DNA from: Pseudomonas sp. BN417
GTDB lineage: Bacteria; Pseudomonadota; Gammaproteobacteria; Pseudomonadales; Pseudomonadaceae
NCBI RefSeq assembly: GCF_029871205.1
Contig: NZ_SSOJ01000080.1
Coordinates: forward strand, 43,963 to 107,962
Length of the DNA stretch: 64,000 nucleotides
Direction: 5' to 3'
A program made the translations under genes and the position numbers. The notes under the pieces are model-generated. The model was not told the origin of the DNA, made no database searches, and saw only the letters and a list, made by a program, of their open reading frames with translations. Positions 9,147 to 18,884 of the stretch are shown piece by piece. The first letter of the stretch is position 1. Each line of letters starts with the position of its first letter.

Positions 9147-10172
9147 TCAGACGGCGGGCAACTGCTCCATCGACCAACGCGGCTGCACGGCAATCGCCGG
9201 ACCGTCCTGCTGCCCTGCCAGCAAACGCTGACAACCGGCGTAGGCAATCATCGCGCCGTTATCGGTGCAGAAGCGCGGCCGCGCATAGAAAACTTCACCC
9301 TTGAACTCGCCGAGCATCTTGCCCAGCGATTGGCGCAGCGACTGGTTGGCGCTGACCCCGCCAGCGATCACCAGGCGCTTCAGGCCGGTCTGCTTGAGCG
9401 CGCGCCGGCACTTGATGGTGAGAGTCTCCACCACCGCCTGCTCGAAGGCCAGTGCGATGTCGCAACGGGTTTGCTCGCCGTCGTCCCCAGCATTGCGGCA
9501 CTGCTGCCAGGTGTTGAGGGCGAAGGTCTTGAGCCCGCTGAAGCTGAAATCCAGGCCGGGACGGTCGGTCATCGGCCGCGGGAAAGTGAAGCGACCGGGC
9601 ATACCGCTCTGGGCCAGGCGGGCGATCTCCGGACCGCCGGGATAGCCGAGGCCGATCAACTTGGCGGTCTTGTCGAACGCTTCACCCGCGGCGTCGTCCA
9701 CCGATTCACCAAGCAGCGCATAGCGGCCGATGCCGTCCACCCGCACCAGCTGGGTATGGCCGCCGGAAACCAGCAGGGCGACGAATGGGAACTGCGGTGG
9801 CTGTTCTTCCAGCATGGGCGCCAGCAGGTGGCCTTCCATATGGTGCACACCGAGCGCCGGCACGCCCCAGGCAAAGGCCAGGGCCTGGGCGCAGGAGGCG
9901 CCTACCAGCAGCGCACCCACCAGGCCGGGGCCGGCGGTGTAGGCGATGCCGTCGATGTCCTCGGGTTTGCGGTCGGCCTCGACCAGCACCTGGCGCAGCA
10001 ACGGCAGCATGCGCTTGACGTGGTCGCGGGAGGCCAGCTCGGGCACGACGCCGCCGTAGACCCGGTGCAGGTCGATCTGACTGAACAGCGCGTCGGCCAG
10101 AAGGCCGCGTTCGCTGTCGTATAGGGCGACGCCGGTTTCGTCGCAGGAGGTTTCCAACCCCAGCACTAGCAT
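9147..10172 (-). CDS. tsaD: tRNA N6-adenosine threonylcarbamoyltransferase TsaD
   Basis: A 341-residue TsaD (Gcp/YgjD), which transfers the threonylcarbamoyl group to A37 of ANN-decoding tRNAs, together with TsaB and TsaE. The start [16 protein letters not shown] is the universal N terminus; an upstream in-frame ATG at 10199 would add nine residues not seen in the family. The iron ligands His110-His111/His115 in HHMEGH are present, as is the GGHTQLV block. It is divergent from rpsU, the classic tsaD-rpsU arrangement, with a 206-base shared regulatory region. An essential gene in most bacteria. Confidence 0.96.
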   Translation of the reverse strand: MLVLGLETSCDETGVALYDSERGLLADALFSQIDLHRVYGGVVPELASRDHVKRMLPLLRQVLVEADRKPEDIDGIAYTAGPGLVGALLVGASCAQALAFAWGVPALGVHHMEGHLLAPMLEEQPPQFPFVALLVSGGHTQLVRVDGIGRYALLGESVDDAAGEAFDKTAKLIGLGYPGGPEIARLAQSGMPGRFTFPRPMTDRPGLDFSFSGLKTFALNTWQQCRNAGDDGEQTRCDIALAFEQAVVETLTIKCRRALKQTGLKRLVIAGGVSANQSLRQSLGKMLGEFKGEVFYARPRFCTDNGAMIAYAGCQRLLAGQQDGPAIAVQPRWSMEQLPAV

Positions 10173-10262
10173 GGGTATGAGCCTTTCTGGCCTGGCCAAT
10201 GAAGAAGGCGCGAATCATAATCGCCGCCCCTCCTGCCGACCAGCGGTTTTCGACTGAAGGCT

Positions 10263-10291
10263 TTGCATTCCAAGGCCCGAGGCGTTAATAT
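10263..10291 (+). promoter_or_regulatory. Sigma-70 promoter of rpsU-dnaG-rpoD
   Basis: TTGCAT (10263-10268) and TAATAT (10286-10291) are separated by 17 bases, a good sigma-70 promoter about 90 bases before the rpsU start. It lies in the tsaD/rpsU divergent region and reads toward rpsU. It is the expected main promoter of the macromolecular synthesis operon. Confidence 0.7.
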
Positions 10292-10378
10292 CCGCAGCCC
10301 TTGAAATCCGACGCGCCACCGAGCCAGCTTTTGCCGGAATGCGTCGACCATTCGGTAATTGATGAAGGTACGACCTGG

Positions 10379-10594
10379 ATGCCAGCCGTCAAAGTTAAAG
10401 AGAACGAACCCTTCGACGTAGCCCTGCGTCGTTTCAAGCGCTCCTGCGAGAAAGCCGGCGTACTGGCCGAAGTTCGCAGCCGTGAGTTTTACGAGAAGCC
10501 CACTGCCGAGCGCAAGCGCAAAGCCGCCGCCGCGGTCAAGCGTCATGCCAAGAAAGTGCAGCGCGAGCAGCGCCGCCGCGAGCGCCTGTACTGA
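10379..10594 (+). CDS. rpsU: 30S ribosomal protein bS21
   Basis: A 71-residue basic protein, [20 protein letters not shown] at its start and an Arg-rich end ([11 protein letters not shown]). bS21 sits on the 30S platform near the anti-Shine-Dalgarno region and helps initiation. The 71-residue length and the Met-Pro-Ala start fix the ATG at 10379; the in-frame ATG at 10301 is too far upstream. It is the first gene of the operon with dnaG and rpoD, separated from dnaG by a terminator or attenuator, so S21 can be made in far larger amounts than primase. Confidence 0.97.
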   Translation: MPAVKVKENEPFDVALRRFKRSCEKAGVLAEVRSREFYEKPTAERKRKAAAAVKRHAKKVQREQRRRERLY

Positions 10595-10625
10595 GTTAAC
10601 AGGCTCCGCAGCACGCTCAAGCATC

Positions 10626-10643
10626 GCCCGGCTCCGGCCGGGC
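10626..10643 (+). other. GC-rich hairpin downstream of rpsU
   Basis: GCCCGGC (10626-10632) pairs perfectly with GCCGGGC (10637-10643) around a four-base loop. No T-run follows, so on its own it would not terminate; it may protect the 3' end of the rpsU message or pause polymerase ahead of the terminator at 10666. Confidence 0.5.
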
Positions 10644-10665
10644 GAGTGCATAGTGAGCGCCCAAG

Positions 10666-10702
10666 AAACTCCGCTTCGCCCCGGCGAATGCCGGAGTTTT
10701 TT
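10666..10702 (+). terminator. Intrinsic terminator/attenuator between rpsU and dnaG
   Basis: AAACTCCG (10666-10673) pairs with CGGAGTTT (10692-10699), with a second inner stem ttcgcc/ggcgaa, followed by a run of six T. Partial readthrough here would set the rpsU to dnaG ratio, as known for this operon in enteric bacteria. Confidence 0.85.
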
Positions 10703-10786
10703 GCTTTACAGCGCGAGCACCCCGCCCGCTGTCGCCCTCGCCGGGCCGGGCGTATGCTTTGAACCTTCCTGCGCCCTGAGCACCCT

Positions 10787-12760
10787 ATGGCTGGCCTGAT
10801 CCCGCAAGGCTTCATCGACGATCTGCTGAACCGCACCGACATAGTCGAGGTGGTTGGCGCGCGCGTGCAGCTGAAAAAGGCAGGCAAGAACTACACCGCG
10901 CGCTGCCCCTTCCATAACGAAAAGACGCCGTCCTTCAGCGTCAGCCCGGACAAGCAGTTCTATTACTGCTTCGGCTGCGGTGCCGGCGGCAACGCCCTCG
11001 GCTTCATCATGGACCACGACAACCTGGACTTCCCCCAGGCAGTCGAGGACCTGGCCAAGCGCGCCGGCATGGACGTCCCGCGGGAAGAAGGCGGGCGCAG
11101 CAACCGCCCGCGCCAGCCAACCGACTCCCCGCTCTACGCCCTGCTCACCGCCGCTTCGGACTACTACCGGCATGCCTTGAAGCAACACCCGACACGCAAG
11201 GCCGCCGTCGAGTACCTCAAGGGCCGCGGCCTCACGGGCGAGATCGCCCGCGACTTCGCCCTCGGCTTCGCCCCGCCTGGCTGGGACAACCTGCTCAAGC
11301 ACATGGGCGGCGACAGCCTGCAGCAGAAGCACATGATCGACGCCGGGCTGCTGATCGAGAACGCCGAGACCGGCAAGCGCTACGACCGCTTCCGCGACCG
11401 GGTGATGTTCCCCATCCGCGACAGCCGCGGCCGCATCATCGCCTTCGGCGGCCGGGTGCTGGGAGATGACAAGCCCAAGTACCTGAACTCCCCGGAAACC
11501 CCGGTATTCCACAAGGGCCAGGAGCTCTACGGGCTGTTCGAAGCACGCAAGCACAACCGCAACCTCGACGAGATCATGGTCGTCGAGGGTTACATGGACG
11601 TCATCGCCCTGGCCCAGCAAGGCCTGCGCAATGCCGTCGCCACCCTGGGAACCGCCACCAGCGAAGAGCACATCAAGCGCCTGTTTCGCCTGGTGCCGAG
11701 CATCCTTTTTTGCTTCGACGGCGACCAGGCCGGGCGCAAGGCCGCCTGGCGCGCGCTGGAAGCCACCCTGCCGAGCCTCGAAGACGGACGCCGCGCGCGC
11801 TTCCTGTTCCTGCCCGAAGGCGAGGACCCGGACAGCCTGGTGCGCAAGGAAGGCACCGACGCCTTCCGCGCGCGCATCACCCAGCATGCCCAGCCACTGG
11901 CCGATTACTTCTTCCAGCAATTGACCCAGGAAGCCGACCCCGCCTCCCTGGAGGGCAAGGCCCACCTGGCGACCCTGGCGGCGCCGCTGATCGAGCGCAT
12001 CCCCGGCGCCAATCTCAAGGTCCTGATGCGCCAGCGCCTCGCCGAGATCACCGGCCTCAACGGCGACGCCCTCGGCCAGCTGGCTCGCAGTGCGCCGCGC
12101 AGCGGCGAGAGCCAACAGCACTCGGACGATGGCTACTACGAGTCGTTCTCCGGCTACGACACCCAGCCGTACGAGCCGGATCATGGCCAGTACTACGAGC
12201 AGCCGGCAGCACCCCAGGGCAACTGGCAAAAAGACGAACGGCGCAAGGACGGCTGGAAGAAAGACGGCAAGAAGTGGAGCAAACAGGGGCGCGACGACTT
12301 CAAGCGCCCGCCACGCACCGAAGTGAAGGTGGAATCGCCCACCCTGACCGCGCTGCGCACCCTTCTGCATCACCCCTCTTTGGCGCAGAAGGTGGAGGAT
12401 GCCAGCCATTTCGCCGCAGAAGACGACACCTATGCCCAGCTCATGGTGTCGCTCGTGGAAGCCGTCCAGAAGAACCCGAAACTGCGTTCACTGCAGCTGA
12501 TCGCCCGCTGGCACGGCACCGACCAGGGCCGTCTGTTACGGGCTTTGGCGGAAAAGGAATGGCTGATTTCCGACGACAACCTTGAACAACAGTTTTTCGA
12601 CACTATAACTAGGTTGTCGGCTCGCCAGCGGGAACGCCGCCTGGAAAATCTGCTGCGGAAAGCACGGCAAAGCGAACTCAGCGCAGAGGAAAAAGATCAG
12701 CTGCGCGACCTCCTCAGCCGCAACACGTCCTCCCTGACTCCGACCTCAACTGGCGCGTAA
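10787..12760 (+). CDS. dnaG: DNA primase DnaG
   Basis: A 657-residue primase that lays RNA primers at the replication fork. The N-terminal zinc-binding domain has Cys40, His43, Cys61 and Cys64 (CPFH...CFGCG). The RNA polymerase core shows the Toprim acidic motifs, VVEGYMDVIAL and FDGDQAG. A Gln/Tyr/Lys-rich, low-complexity linker of about 75 residues (about 435-510, with WKKDGKKWSKQG) leads to the C-terminal DnaB-helicase-interacting domain. The ATG at 10787 follows gagcaccct. The gene sits between rpsU and rpoD as usual. The long charged linker is longer than in E. coli DnaG (581 residues) and accounts for the extra size, as is common in Pseudomonas. Confidence 0.97.
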   Translation: MAGLIPQGFIDDLLNRTDIVEVVGARVQLKKAGKNYTARCPFHNEKTPSFSVSPDKQFYYCFGCGAGGNALGFIMDHDNLDFPQAVEDLAKRAGMDVPREEGGRSNRPRQPTDSPLYALLTAASDYYRHALKQHPTRKAAVEYLKGRGLTGEIARDFALGFAPPGWDNLLKHMGGDSLQQKHMIDAGLLIENAETGKRYDRFRDRVMFPIRDSRGRIIAFGGRVLGDDKPKYLNSPETPVFHKGQELYGLFEARKHNRNLDEIMVVEGYMDVIALAQQGLRNAVATLGTATSEEHIKRLFRLVPSILFCFDGDQAGRKAAWRALEATLPSLEDGRRARFLFLPEGEDPDSLVRKEGTDAFRARITQHAQPLADYFFQQLTQEADPASLEGKAHLATLAAPLIERIPGANLKVLMRQRLAEITGLNGDALGQLARSAPRSGESQQHSDDGYYESFSGYDTQPYEPDHGQYYEQPAAPQGNWQKDERRKDGWKKDGKKWSKQGRDDFKRPPRTEVKVESPTLTALRTLLHHPSLAQKVEDASHFAAEDDTYAQLMVSLVEAVQKNPKLRSLQLIARWHGTDQGRLLRALAEKEWLISDDNLEQQFFDTITRLSARQRERRLENLLRKARQSELSAEEKDQLRDLLSRNTSSLTPTSTGA

Positions 12761-12774
12761 GGCCCCGGATCAGG

Positions 12775-12780
12775 TATAAT
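12775..12780 (+). promoter_or_regulatory. Candidate -10 box of an internal rpoD promoter
   Basis: A perfect TATAAT lies 47 bases before the rpoD start, just after the dnaG stop. No good -35 hexamer is seen 16-18 bases upstream, so it may need an activator or an alternative sigma factor. A separate rpoD promoter at this spot is known in other bacteria. Confidence 0.55.
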
Positions 12781-12827
12781 CCTCGGCTTGTTTTCAGCCC
12801 GCCAAGACCTTAAGTGGATAGGGTGCT

Positions 12828-14681
12828 ATGTCCGGAAAAGCGCAACAGCAGTCTCGCCTCAAAGAGTTGATCGCCCGTGGCCGTGAGCAGGGATACCTGA
12901 CTTACGCGGAGGTCAACGACCACCTGCCGGAGGATATTTCCGATCCGGAACAGGTGGAAGACATCATCCGCATGATCAATGACATGGGGATCAACGTATT
13001 CGAGAGTGCCCCGGATGCGGATGCCCTGTTGCTGGCAGAAGCCGACACCGACGAAGCCGCCGCCGAGGAAGCTGCCGCCGCATTGGCCGCAGTGGAAACC
13101 GACATCGGCCGCACTACCGATCCAGTGCGCATGTACATGCGTGAAATGGGCACCGTGGAACTGCTGACCCGCGAAGGCGAGATCGAAATCGCCAAGCGCA
13201 TCGAGGAAGGCATCCGCGAAGTGATGAGCGCCATCGCTCACTTCCCCGGCACTGTCGACGGCATCCTCGCCGAATACCAGCGCGTCACCACCGAAGGTGG
13301 CCGTCTCTCCGACGTCCTCAGCGGCTACATCGACCCGGATGACGGCACCCTGCCGGCTGAAGAAGTCGAGCCCGTCGGCCTGAAGGACGACAGCGCCGCT
13401 GCCAAGGAAAAGGAAGACGAAGAGGACGAGGAAGCCGAGGGCGACGACACCGAGGAAGAAGGTGACGGCGGTCCTGACCCGGAAGAGGCCCTGCGCCGCT
13501 TCACGGCCGTGTCCGAGCAGCTCGAAAAGGCCAAGAAGGCCCTCAAGAAGCATGGTCGCGACAGCAAGCAGGCCGTTGAAGAACTACTGGCCCTGGCCGA
13601 GCTCTTCATGCCGATCAAGCTGGTGCCGAAGCAGTTCGACGCCCTGGTGGAAAAAGTCCGCAGCGCCCTGGACCGCGTCCGCGCCCAGGAACGCGCCATC
13701 ATGCAGCTCTGCGTACGTGATGCCCGCATGCCCCGCGCCGACTTCCTGCGCCTGTTCCCGGGCAATGAAGTCGACCTGACCTGGGCCGAAGGCCTGGCCA
13801 AGGGCAAAGCCAAGTACGCCGAAGCCATCGGCAAGCTGGTGGACGACATCAAACGCAACCAGCAGAAGCTGGTGGACCTCCAGCAGGAAGTCGACCTGAC
13901 GGTCAACGAGATCAAGGACGTCAACCGCCGCATGTCCATTGGCGAAGCCAAGGCTCGCCGGGCGAAGAAAGAGATGGTCGAGGCCAACCTGCGTCTCGTG
14001 ATCTCCATCGCCAAGAAGTACACCAACCGCGGCCTGCAGTTCCTCGACCTGATCCAGGAAGGCAACATCGGCCTGATGAAGGCGGTGGACAAGTTCGAAT
14101 ACCGTCGCGGCTACAAGTTCTCGACCTACGCAACCTGGTGGATTCGCCAGGCGATCACTCGCTCGATCGCCGACCAGGCGCGCACCATCCGTATCCCGGT
14201 GCACATGATCGAGACCATCAACAAGCTCAACCGCATCTCCCGCCAGATGCTGCAGGAAATGGGCCGCGAACCCACTCCGGAAGAGCTTGGCGAGCGCATG
14301 GAGATGCCCGAGGACAAGATCCGCAAGGTATTGAAGATCGCCAAGGAACCGATCTCCATGGAGACCCCGATCGGCGACGACGAGGACTCCCACCTGGGCG
14401 ACTTCATCGAGGACTCCACCATGCAGTCCCCGATCGACGTAGCCACCGTGGAAAGCCTCAAGGAAGCGACCCGCGAAGTCCTGGCCGGCCTCACCGCCCG
14501 TGAAGCCAAGGTCCTGCGCATGCGTTTCGGCATCGACATGAATACCGACCACACCCTCGAGGAAGTCGGCAAGCAATTCGATGTAACCCGCGAACGTATC
14601 CGCCAGATCGAAGCCAAGGCGTTGCGCAAGCTGCGTCACCCGTCCCGAAGCGAGCACCTGCGCTCCTTCCTCGACGAGTAA
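12828..14681 (+). CDS. rpoD: RNA polymerase primary sigma factor RpoD (sigma-70)
   Basis: A 617-residue housekeeping sigma factor. Region 1.1 is N-terminal ([20 protein letters not shown]), followed by region 1.2, a very acidic non-conserved insert at about residues 188-215 (Glu/Asp repeats), region 2 with the -10 recognition helix ([18 protein letters not shown]), region 3, and region 4 with the -35-binding helix-turn-helix ([20 protein letters not shown]). It recognises most exponential-phase promoters. Third gene of rpsU-dnaG-rpoD, followed by a strong terminator at 14691. The start is fixed by the [15 protein letters not shown] terminus and the gtggatagggtgct leader. Confidence 0.98.
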   Translation: MSGKAQQQSRLKELIARGREQGYLTYAEVNDHLPEDISDPEQVEDIIRMINDMGINVFESAPDADALLLAEADTDEAAAEEAAAALAAVETDIGRTTDPVRMYMREMGTVELLTREGEIEIAKRIEEGIREVMSAIAHFPGTVDGILAEYQRVTTEGGRLSDVLSGYIDPDDGTLPAEEVEPVGLKDDSAAAKEKEDEEDEEAEGDDTEEEGDGGPDPEEALRRFTAVSEQLEKAKKALKKHGRDSKQAVEELLALAELFMPIKLVPKQFDALVEKVRSALDRVRAQERAIMQLCVRDARMPRADFLRLFPGNEVDLTWAEGLAKGKAKYAEAIGKLVDDIKRNQQKLVDLQQEVDLTVNEIKDVNRRMSIGEAKARRAKKEMVEANLRLVISIAKKYTNRGLQFLDLIQEGNIGLMKAVDKFEYRRGYKFSTYATWWIRQAITRSIADQARTIRIPVHMIETINKLNRISRQMLQEMGREPTPEELGERMEMPEDKIRKVLKIAKEPISMETPIGDDEDSHLGDFIEDSTMQSPIDVATVESLKEATREVLAGLTAREAKVLRMRFGIDMNTDHTLEEVGKQFDVTRERIRQIEAKALRKLRHPSRSEHLRSFLDE

Positions 14682-14690
14682 GCGATCCAG

Positions 14691-14720
14691 AAACCCCCGG
14701 CCAGTCCGGGGGTTTTCTTT
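14691..14720 (+). terminator. Intrinsic terminator after rpoD
   Basis: AAACCCCCGG (14691-14700) pairs with CCGGGGGTTT (14706-14715) around a five-base loop, followed by TCTTT. It closes the rpsU-dnaG-rpoD operon. Confidence 0.9.
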
Positions 14721-14823
14721 TGGCCATCCCCGATAGCGCGCCAGTCCGTACTTTTCTCTTTCGGATGGCAAGCGGCCACGTCTACACTTCGACCAGACAT
14801 CTCCCCAAGGAATGAGGCCGCCA

Positions 14824-17800
14824 ATGGCGCGAGTGCGGGCCGTACTGATGCTCTGGCTGGCACTCTGGGCCGTATCGGCCGGGGCCCTGACGCTCACCCG
14901 GGAAGAACAGGCCTGGCTCGACAATCACGGCGCGCTGCGCCTAGGCATCGACACCTCCTGGCCCCCCTTCGAATTCCGTGACCTGCAGGGCAATCACCAG
15001 GGCCTGGCGGCCGATTACGTCGACCTGATCCGCCAGCGCCTGGGCGTGAAGCTGACGCCCGTCGAGCCCAGCAGTTGGGGCGCCGTGCTGCAACAGGCTC
15101 GCAACGGCGACCTGGACCTGCTGCCAGGCATCATGTCCACCCCGGACCGCCAGGAATACCTGCTGTTCACCCGCCCCTACCTGGACTTCCCCATCGTCAT
15201 CCTGTCCCAGGCCAAGGGCCCGCAGCCGGCCAACCTCAAGGGGCTCTACGGCCTGCGCGTCGGCGTCGTCGCCAACTACGCGCCCCACGAACTGCTGCGC
15301 ACGCACAACCCCGACCTCAGCCTGCAGGCCTACCCCAGCGTCGCCGCCGCCCTGCATGCCTTGGCCACCGGCCAGGTGGACGCGTTCGTCGGCGACCTCG
15401 CCTCTAGCGTCTGGAGCCAGCGCCAGCTCAAGCTCGAAGGCATCGCCATCAGCGGCGAAACGCCCTACCGCTATCAGCTGGCCATGGCCACACCGCGCAG
15501 TGAGCCAATCCTCGCGGGCATCCTCGACAAGGTCTTCGCCGAGATCACCCCCGAAGAAGTCGCCGCCATCCAGGCGCGCTGGGTGGGCGGAGCCTTGTAC
15601 CAGCGCACCGACTGGAGCCGCGCCCTGCTCTACGGCTTGCCCGGCCTGATCCTGTTGGCCGGCGTGCTCTTCTTCGTGTTGCGCGTCAACCGCCGCCTCA
15701 GCAGCGAAATGGCCAGCCGAGCGGCGCTCCAGGAAGAGCTGCGCAGCAGCGAGCAGCACTACCGGGGCCTGGTGGAAAGCCTCAACGCCATCGCCTGGGA
15801 AATGCGTGTGGAGGACTACTGCTACACCTACGTGTCGCCCCACGCCGAACGGTTGCTCGGCTATTCCCTGGCCACCTGGCGTGAACCCGGCTTCTGGCGC
15901 CGCACCCTGCACCCAGACGATTCCGCCTGGGCCAACGCCTTCTGCGAAGCGGAAACCCTGGCCGGCCGCGACCACAGCCTCGACTACCGGATGATCGCCG
16001 CGGACGGCCGGGTGCTCTGGGTGCGCGACATCATCACCCTCATCCCCCACGGGGAAACCCAGATGATGCGGGGCCTGATGATCGACATCACCGAGGCCAA
16101 GCAGACCGAACAGGCCCTGCGCCTTTCCGAGCAGAAGTTTGCCTCGGTGTTCCACAACTGCCCGGACATCATCGTCATCGCCCGTAGGACCGACGGCAGC
16201 CTGCTGGCGATCAACCACACCTTCGAGCAACAGATCGGTATCAAGGCCAGCGATGCCCTGGGCAGGACCGCCACCGATCTCGATATCTGGGGCATCCCCG
16301 GCATCGGCCCGCAACTCCTGCAGCGCCTGCAGCAGGGCAATCCGCTGCACAACCTGGAAATGCCCTTCCGCCGCGCCAGTGGCGAGACCTTCACCGGCCT
16401 GATTTCGGCCCAGGCCATCGACCTGGACGACACCCCCGCCCTGGTGGTGGTGGTCCGCGATATCACCCAGCTCAAGGAAACCCAGCAGCTGCTGCAGGTT
16501 TCCGAAGAAAAGTTCGCCCGTGCCTTCCACGCCTCGCCGGACGGCCTGCTCATCTCCCGCATCAGCGACGGCCTCCTGCTGGAAGCCAACGACGGCTTCA
16601 GCCGGATCACCGGCTACAGCACCCAGGAAATCGCCGACCGCTCCACTCTGGATCTAGGCCTCTGGGCCGATCCGTCCGAACGCGAACACATGATCCAGGT
16701 CATCCGCGACCAGGGCAGCCTGCACCACTTCACCGCGATGGTCCGCACCAAGGCCGGGCAGATCCGCCTCTGCGAGCTCTCCGCCCAGCCCATCCCCATC
16801 GGCGACGACGCCTGCATGCTGACCATCGCCCGCGACGTCACCGAGCGCCAGCAGATGCAGGAAAAGCTGCTCCAGGCCGCGACCGTCTTCGAAAGCACCG
16901 CCGAAGGTGTGATGATCACCGACACCGAGCAGCGCATCACCGCGGTCAATCGCGCCTTCAGCGAAATCACCGGCTACAGCGAAAGCGAAGCGCTCGGCCA
17001 GTCGCCACGCCTGCTCGCCTCCGGCCAACACGACAGCGCCTTCTATGCCGCCATGTGGCATCAGCTGGAGCTTGAAGGCCACTGGCAGGGGGAAATCTGG
17101 AACCGCCGCAAGAACGGCGATCCCTATCCGGAATGGCTCACCATCAGCGCCGTTCGCGACCGCTACAAGCAGGTCACCCACTACGTCGGCGTATTCGCTG
17201 ACATCTCGCCGCTGAAGCACGCCCAGGCGCGCCTCGACTATCAGGCGCACCATGACCCGCTCACCGGCCTGCCCAACCGCCTGTTGTTCGAAAGCCGACT
17301 GCAACTGGCCCTGGCCGATGCCGTCAACGACCACCATCAGGGCGCGGTGCTGTTCATCGACCTGGACCGCTTCAAGCACATCAACGACAGCCTCGGCCAC
17401 CCGGTGGGCGACCTGCTGCTCAAGGGCATCGCCAGCCGCCTGCGCGAGCAGCTGCGCGACATCGATACCGTGGCCCGCCTCGGCGGCGACGAGTTCATCA
17501 TTCTCCTGCCTGGCCTGCACAACGCCGCCGATGCCCAGGCCGTGGCCAACAAACTGCTGGCCTGCTTCGAGGCGCCTTTCCCCGCTGGCCAGCACGAGTT
17601 CTTCATGAGCGCCAGTATCGGCATCAGCCTCTTCCCAGAACACGGCCTGGACGTCGCCACCCTGGTGAAGAACGCCGACGCCGCCATGTACCGGGCCAAG
17701 GCCCGCGGCCGCAACCGCATCGAGTTCTACACCCGCGACCTGACCAGCCTGGCCACCGAGCGCATGGCCCTGGAGACCGAGCTGCGCCGCGCGCTGGAGC

Positions 17801-18561
17801 GCAACGAACTGTCCTTGTGCTACCAGCCCAAACTCAGCCTGCAGCACCAGAGCCTGGTGGGCGCCGAAGCCCTGGTGCGCTGGCACCATCCGCGGTTCGG
17901 CGAAATTCCCCCGGAGCGCTTCATCCCGCTCGCAGAAGAAACCGGCCTCATCCTGCCCCTTGGCGACTGGGTGCTGGAGCATGCCTGCCGGCAGATGCAG
18001 CAATGGCAGGAACAGCACGCCCCCTTCGGTCCGCTCTCGGTCAACCTCGCCGGCGCCCAACTGCGCCAGCCGCTGCTGGTGGAGCGCCTGCAGCAGCTGA
18101 TCCAGGGCCTGGGCCTGGAAGCCCAGCGCCTGCAGCTGGAAATTACCGAAGGCTTCATCATGAACCAGGCCGAAGAAGCTCTCAGCGTACTGCACAGTCT
18201 CAAGGCGCTCGGCGTGCAGCTGGCCATCGACGACTTCGGCACCGGCTATTCGTCCCTGAGCTACCTCAAGCGCCTGCCGCTGGACGTGCTGAAGATCGAC
18301 AAATCCTTCGTCCGCGGCCTGCCCGACGACCCCAACGACGCCGCCATCAGCCGCGCCATCATCGCCCTCGGCCGCAGCATGCAGCTCACCGTCATCGCCG
18401 AAGGTGTCGAAACCAAGGCCCAGGAGTACTTCCTCGCGGCCGAAGGCTGCGATCAGATTCAAGGCTTCATCGTCAGCTCAGCCTTACCGGCCGAGACCTT
18501 CGCGAGAAAATTCCTCAGCCCGCTCCCCGCGATTGGCGCCCAGAAAAAAGCGCCTGTATAA
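14824..18561 (+). CDS. rmcA: Redox-type c-di-GMP regulator RmcA (VFT-PAS4-GGDEF-EAL)
   Basis: A 1245-residue multidomain protein, the same length I recall for P. aeruginosa RmcA (PA0575), which lies at this place. Order: signal peptide (1-25), periplasmic SBP_bac_3-like Venus-flytrap domain (about 34-250), one membrane helix (about 267-289), four PAS domains (about 309-428, 432-552, 559-673, 680-799), GGDEF (motif GGDEF at 887-891) and EAL (Glu1015 in EALVRW, plus DDFGTG near 1137). Both catalytic motifs are intact. In P. aeruginosa RmcA links phenazine/redox state to c-di-GMP degradation. The ATG at 14824 is preferred (GAGG six bases upstream) to the ATG at 14812. Its TAA stop lies inside the tRNA promoter. 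Confidence 0.9.
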   Translation: MARVRAVLMLWLALWAVSAGALTLTREEQAWLDNHGALRLGIDTSWPPFEFRDLQGNHQGLAADYVDLIRQRLGVKLTPVEPSSWGAVLQQARNGDLDLLPGIMSTPDRQEYLLFTRPYLDFPIVILSQAKGPQPANLKGLYGLRVGVVANYAPHELLRTHNPDLSLQAYPSVAAALHALATGQVDAFVGDLASSVWSQRQLKLEGIAISGETPYRYQLAMATPRSEPILAGILDKVFAEITPEEVAAIQARWVGGALYQRTDWSRALLYGLPGLILLAGVLFFVLRVNRRLSSEMASRAALQEELRSSEQHYRGLVESLNAIAWEMRVEDYCYTYVSPHAERLLGYSLATWREPGFWRRTLHPDDSAWANAFCEAETLAGRDHSLDYRMIAADGRVLWVRDIITLIPHGETQMMRGLMIDITEAKQTEQALRLSEQKFASVFHNCPDIIVIARRTDGSLLAINHTFEQQIGIKASDALGRTATDLDIWGIPGIGPQLLQRLQQGNPLHNLEMPFRRASGETFTGLISAQAIDLDDTPALVVVVRDITQLKETQQLLQVSEEKFARAFHASPDGLLISRISDGLLLEANDGFSRITGYSTQEIADRSTLDLGLWADPSEREHMIQVIRDQGSLHHFTAMVRTKAGQIRLCELSAQPIPIGDDACMLTIARDVTERQQMQEKLLQAATVFESTAEGVMITDTEQRITAVNRAFSEITGYSESEALGQSPRLLASGQHDSAFYAAMWHQLELEGHWQGEIWNRRKNGDPYPEWLTISAVRDRYKQVTHYVGVFADISPLKHAQARLDYQAHHDPLTGLPNRLLFESRLQLALADAVNDHHQGAVLFIDLDRFKHINDSLGHPVGDLLLKGIASRLREQLRDIDTVARLGGDEFIILLPGLHNAADAQAVANKLLACFEAPFPAGQHEFFMSASIGISLFPEHGLDVATLVKNADAAMYRAKARGRNRIEFYTRDLTSLATERMALETELRRALERNELSLCYQPKLSLQHQSLVGAEALVRWHHPRFGEIPPERFIPLAEETGLILPLGDWVLEHACRQMQQWQEQHAPFGPLSVNLAGAQLRQPLLVERLQQLIQGLGLEAQRLQLEITEGFIMNQAEEALSVLHSLKALGVQLAIDDFGTGYSSLSYLKRLPLDVLKIDKSFVRGLPDDPNDAAISRAIIALGRSMQLTVIAEGVETKAQEYFLAAEGCDQIQGFIVSSALPAETFARKFLSPLPAIGAQKKAPV

Positions 18562-18562
18562 T
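18533..18562 (+). promoter_or_regulatory. Promoter of the CAU-anticodon tRNA
   Basis: TTGGCG (18533-18538) and a perfect TATAAT (18557-18562) are 18 bases apart, followed by a GC-rich discriminator (ccgccgg), the pattern of stringently controlled stable-RNA promoters. The -10 box contains the rmcA stop codon TAA (18559-18561). Confidence 0.8.
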
Positions 18563-18576
18563 CCGCCGGCCTTCTG

Positions 18577-18653
18577 GGGCCTATAGCTCAGTCGGTTAGA
18601 GCAGAGGACTCATAATCCTTTGGTCCACGGTTCGAGTCCGTGTGGGCCCACCA
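18577..18653 (+). tRNA. tRNA with CAU anticodon, probably tRNA-Ile2 (lysidine) rather than elongator Met
   Basis: A complete 77-base cloverleaf with encoded CCA. Acceptor arm 18577-18583 pairs with 18643-18649; D stem GCTC/GAGC; anticodon stem GAGGA/TCCTT around loop CTCATAA, anticodon CAT at 18611-18613; T arm CACGG/CCGTG with TTCGAGT loop. The acceptor has C4-G69 and C5-G68, which are the positive determinants for TilS lysidine formation in E. coli tRNA-Ile2, whereas elongator tRNA-Met has U4-A69 and A5-U68. This suggests a decoder of AUA (Ile). Automatic annotation would call it tRNA-Met. It has its own promoter and terminator. Confidence 0.95.
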
Positions 18654-18656
18654 AAT

Positions 18657-18690
18657 CAAAAGCCGCGCATTGCGCGGCTTTTGCGTTTTT
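18657..18690 (+). terminator. Intrinsic terminator after the tRNA
   Basis: AAAAGCCGCGC pairs with GCGCGGCTTTT around a three-base loop, followed by gcgttttt. It ends the tRNA transcript. Confidence 0.9.
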
Positions 18691-18767
18691 CTGACTGAAC
18701 AGAAACTCCCTTCTGGAAGCGTTCAGCGTCCACATTCCGCCCACGGGGATCCGCCGCCCGGCGGCTT

Positions 18768-18861
18768 GCGAATTCATTCGCTGAGGGCAGTGCAGCTACC
18801 CCCCCTGGAACTCCACAGGGCAGCCCTACGGCCTGCTTAGCGATTGAAATCGCCCCCACAG
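18768..18861. repeat. Repeat family A, copy 1 (left end degraded)
   Basis: A copy of the roughly 98-base family A element, whose ends form an inverted repeat built on gcgaattcattcgc and on gcgattgaaatcgcccccaca. The right end is intact (18841-18860); the left end lacks the usual tgtggggg. It ends 24 bases before the stop of the minus-strand racemase gene. The rest of the 18691-18884 gap shows no gene. Confidence 0.75.
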
Positions 18862-18884
18862 GAGTTCCCACGTGACTTTGGCGA

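Noticed and set aside
18577..18653. tRNA as an integrase attachment site
   Set aside because: No integrase gene and no visible duplicate of the tRNA 3' end nearby; kept only as a finding to be tested by genome comparison.
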